Below are positions 62,554 through 64,000 of a stretch of DNA of 64,000 bases, piece after piece. The DNA lies in the NCBI RefSeq assembly GCF_040869045.1, contig NC_090319.1:228012490-228076489 (forward strand). Reading direction: 5' to 3'. Both the position numbers and the translations under genes were made by a program. This DNA comes from Eurosta solidaginis. Taxonomy: Eukaryota > Arthropoda > Insecta > Diptera > Tephritidae. A model generated the notes under the pieces. The model saw only the letters and a list, made by a program, of their open reading frames with translations, was not told the DNA's origin and did not search any database. Position 1 is the first letter of the stretch, and every line of letters starts with the position of its first letter.

Positions 62554-64000
62554 TTGGTACGTAGACTCTGGTGCAACAGCACATATGACGCAAAACAAAC
62601 AATTGATTTCTAATGAAAAGCCGACAATTGGCAAAAATATTATTGTAGCGAATAATAAAATAATTCCAGTGGTATCAAGCGGTACAGCAAAATTGTGTTT
62701 GTCCACAGGACATGATGCAGTGCTCAACGTCGATTACGTACCCGAATAGTGTGTAAATTTACTTTCCGTGCGTGAAATGACTAAAAACGGCAACAAAAAT
62801 TTAAATAAAATCAAAAACACCTGTAGTGGTGTAGATTTCAACACTCCTAGTAAAGAGAAATGCATTGTGTGCATCAAGCGGAAACAAACCCGTGCTTCGT
62901 TCAAAGAGAGTGGCACTCGAGCTGAAAATTTGCTTGACCTGGTGCACTCAGATGTGGCAGGACCTTTCCAAGTAAAGTCACATTCGGGCTGTAGATTTTT
63001 TGTGACTTATAGACGATTTCTCGAGAAAAATTACAGTCATACCAATCAAACACAAATCGGAAGTTTTCGAGGAATTTGTAAAATATAAAAGCTTAGTGGA
63101 AAATCAATGTTCGCGCAAAATTAAAATACTACGTTCGGATAATGGCACTGAATACACGAATAACAAATTTAAAGAATTTCTTATGAAAAATGGTATTGTG
63201 CACCAAACGTCTGCCCCATATACACCTGAGAAAAATGGTGTGGCAGAACGTTTCAATAGAACAATAGTGGAGAGAGTGCGGTGTATGCTTGTTGACTCGG
63301 GTTTGAGTAAAAGTTTTTGGGCTGAGGCATCGGTAACTGCAGCTTACATTTTAAATCGAACTCCGTGCGGCAAAGAGTCGCGTTGTCCAGAAGAAATCTG
63401 GTCAAACAAAAAACAATCGCTTAAGCATATACGGGTTTTTGGCTGTAAAGCCATGGTGCACGTGCCCAAAGAAAAACGACAAAAACTGGATGTAAAATCC
63501 GCAGAATGTATAATGGTTGGTTACTGTAACGCTTCAAAAGCATATCGGTTATTTGAACCAAAATCACGCAAAATTATCGTAAGCCGTGACGTTGTTTTTA
63601 TTGAAAATCGAGAGTTAAAAGCACACGATACCCAACTTTTCTTTGACTTATCTGACTCCTGTGACGTTCTCAATTTAGGGGCAGAAAAGTGTGATGAATT
63701 TTCAAACTTTAAAGACGAACCAAACGTAAAAGTTGAAGATGGATTAAGTGAAGATGTACGTGCAGACTCACCAAGCTTCGAAAGTGCGGATTCTGAATTA
63801 GATACTGACGAAAACTTTTTGCGGCGTTCCGAAAGATTAGCAACCAAACAAGGTAAATGTAATTTTAATTTTGGTGCTATCGATAATGTTTCAAAAGATC
63901 CCGAAACGCTTAATGACACAATCTCTGGCGAAAACGCCGAAGACTGGATGCTCGCAGTAAATGAAGAAATGTCGTCGCACCGTTCAAACAACACTTTGGT
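62518..64000 (+). pseudogene. Copia Pol, second unit, N-terminal half
   Basis: Protease DSGATAHM near 62565, a TAG at 62747-62749, a frameshifted integrase with SDNGTEYTN near 63138 and GVAERFNRT near 63243. Differences from the first unit: Lys for Glu in TPEKNGVAER (63230), Lys for Asn in GAEKCDE (63688) and Gly for Val near 63873. It is truncated by the window end before the RT catalytic box. Confidence 0.9.

Larger units (their letters stand above)
58390..64000. repeat. Second tandem duplication, unit 2 (partial, runs off window)
   Basis: Direct repeat of 50391-55999. The join TAATTAAT|TACAGCTCG at 58390 differs from the left border (CCACC|TTACAGCTCG). The right border is outside the window. 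Confidence 0.93.
61528..64000 (+). mobile_element. Copia retrotransposon, second unit (partial)
   Basis: Copy of 53530-56000: 5' LTR 61528-61699, PBS at 61700, Gag and the first half of Pol. It runs off the window in the RT N-terminal region. It shares the lesions of the first copy, so both descend from one already damaged insertion. Confidence 0.92.

Overview
The window is a eukaryotic, AT-rich, heavily transposon-laden stretch. The only host gene I can support is two exons of a GNL3/nucleostemin-type nucleolar GTPase (9673-10522). The transposon mix (Jockey/CR1-group and LOA-type LINEs, a tRNA-derived SINE, piggyBac, a Transib/RAG1-like element, CsRn1-clade Ty3/gypsy, copia, Penelope-like elements) points to a fly, most likely a tephritid fruit fly or close relative. 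That assignment is inference.

1-7.5 kb: LINE fragments (a LOA-type 3' end with a CCTAA tail, a Jockey-group LINE on the minus strand, a second LOA-type 3' end) around unidentified AT-rich DNA and one unidentified ORF. 7.5-15.1 kb: one LINE family, here called family A, is present as a minus-strand 5' end, a plus-strand 3' fragment, and a long plus-strand copy that starts with a 2A-like motif. The long copy is split by an antisense copy of the same family flanked by a perfect 15-bp target duplication. The GNL3 exons lie between these copies. 15.2-17.2 kb: a SINE and the ORF1 end of a Jockey-type LINE.

17,217-24,221: the most interesting object. A Transib/RAG1-like DNA transposon has 37-bp perfect terminal inverted repeats that begin with CACAGTG (the V(D)J recombination heptamer), carry a nonamer-like ACAAAA block after a 24-bp spacer, and are flanked by a CAGCG 5-bp duplication. 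Its minus-strand transposase is a pseudogene split by a LINE. Its 3' region holds a piggyBac element, which itself holds a SINE.

22,678-47,193: an almost exact head-to-tail tandem duplication of 12,258 bp. One breakpoint lies inside the Transib transposase and the other inside a gypsy pol gene. Each unit carries the Transib 5' end, LINE C with a SINE-like insertion, a Jockey-type LINE split by an antisense LINE, and gypsy sequence. Only the right-hand unit is attached to the complete gypsy element (45,771-50,139, duplication CCTCT), which splits the same Jockey LINE.

50,391-64,000: a second tandem duplication (unit 7,999 bp, about 0.2-0.3% diverged by eye) of a Penelope-like array that contains a copia element. 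One Penelope terminal repeat carries a hammerhead-ribozyme-like fold. No prokaryotic features, CRISPR arrays or functional RNA genes were seen.
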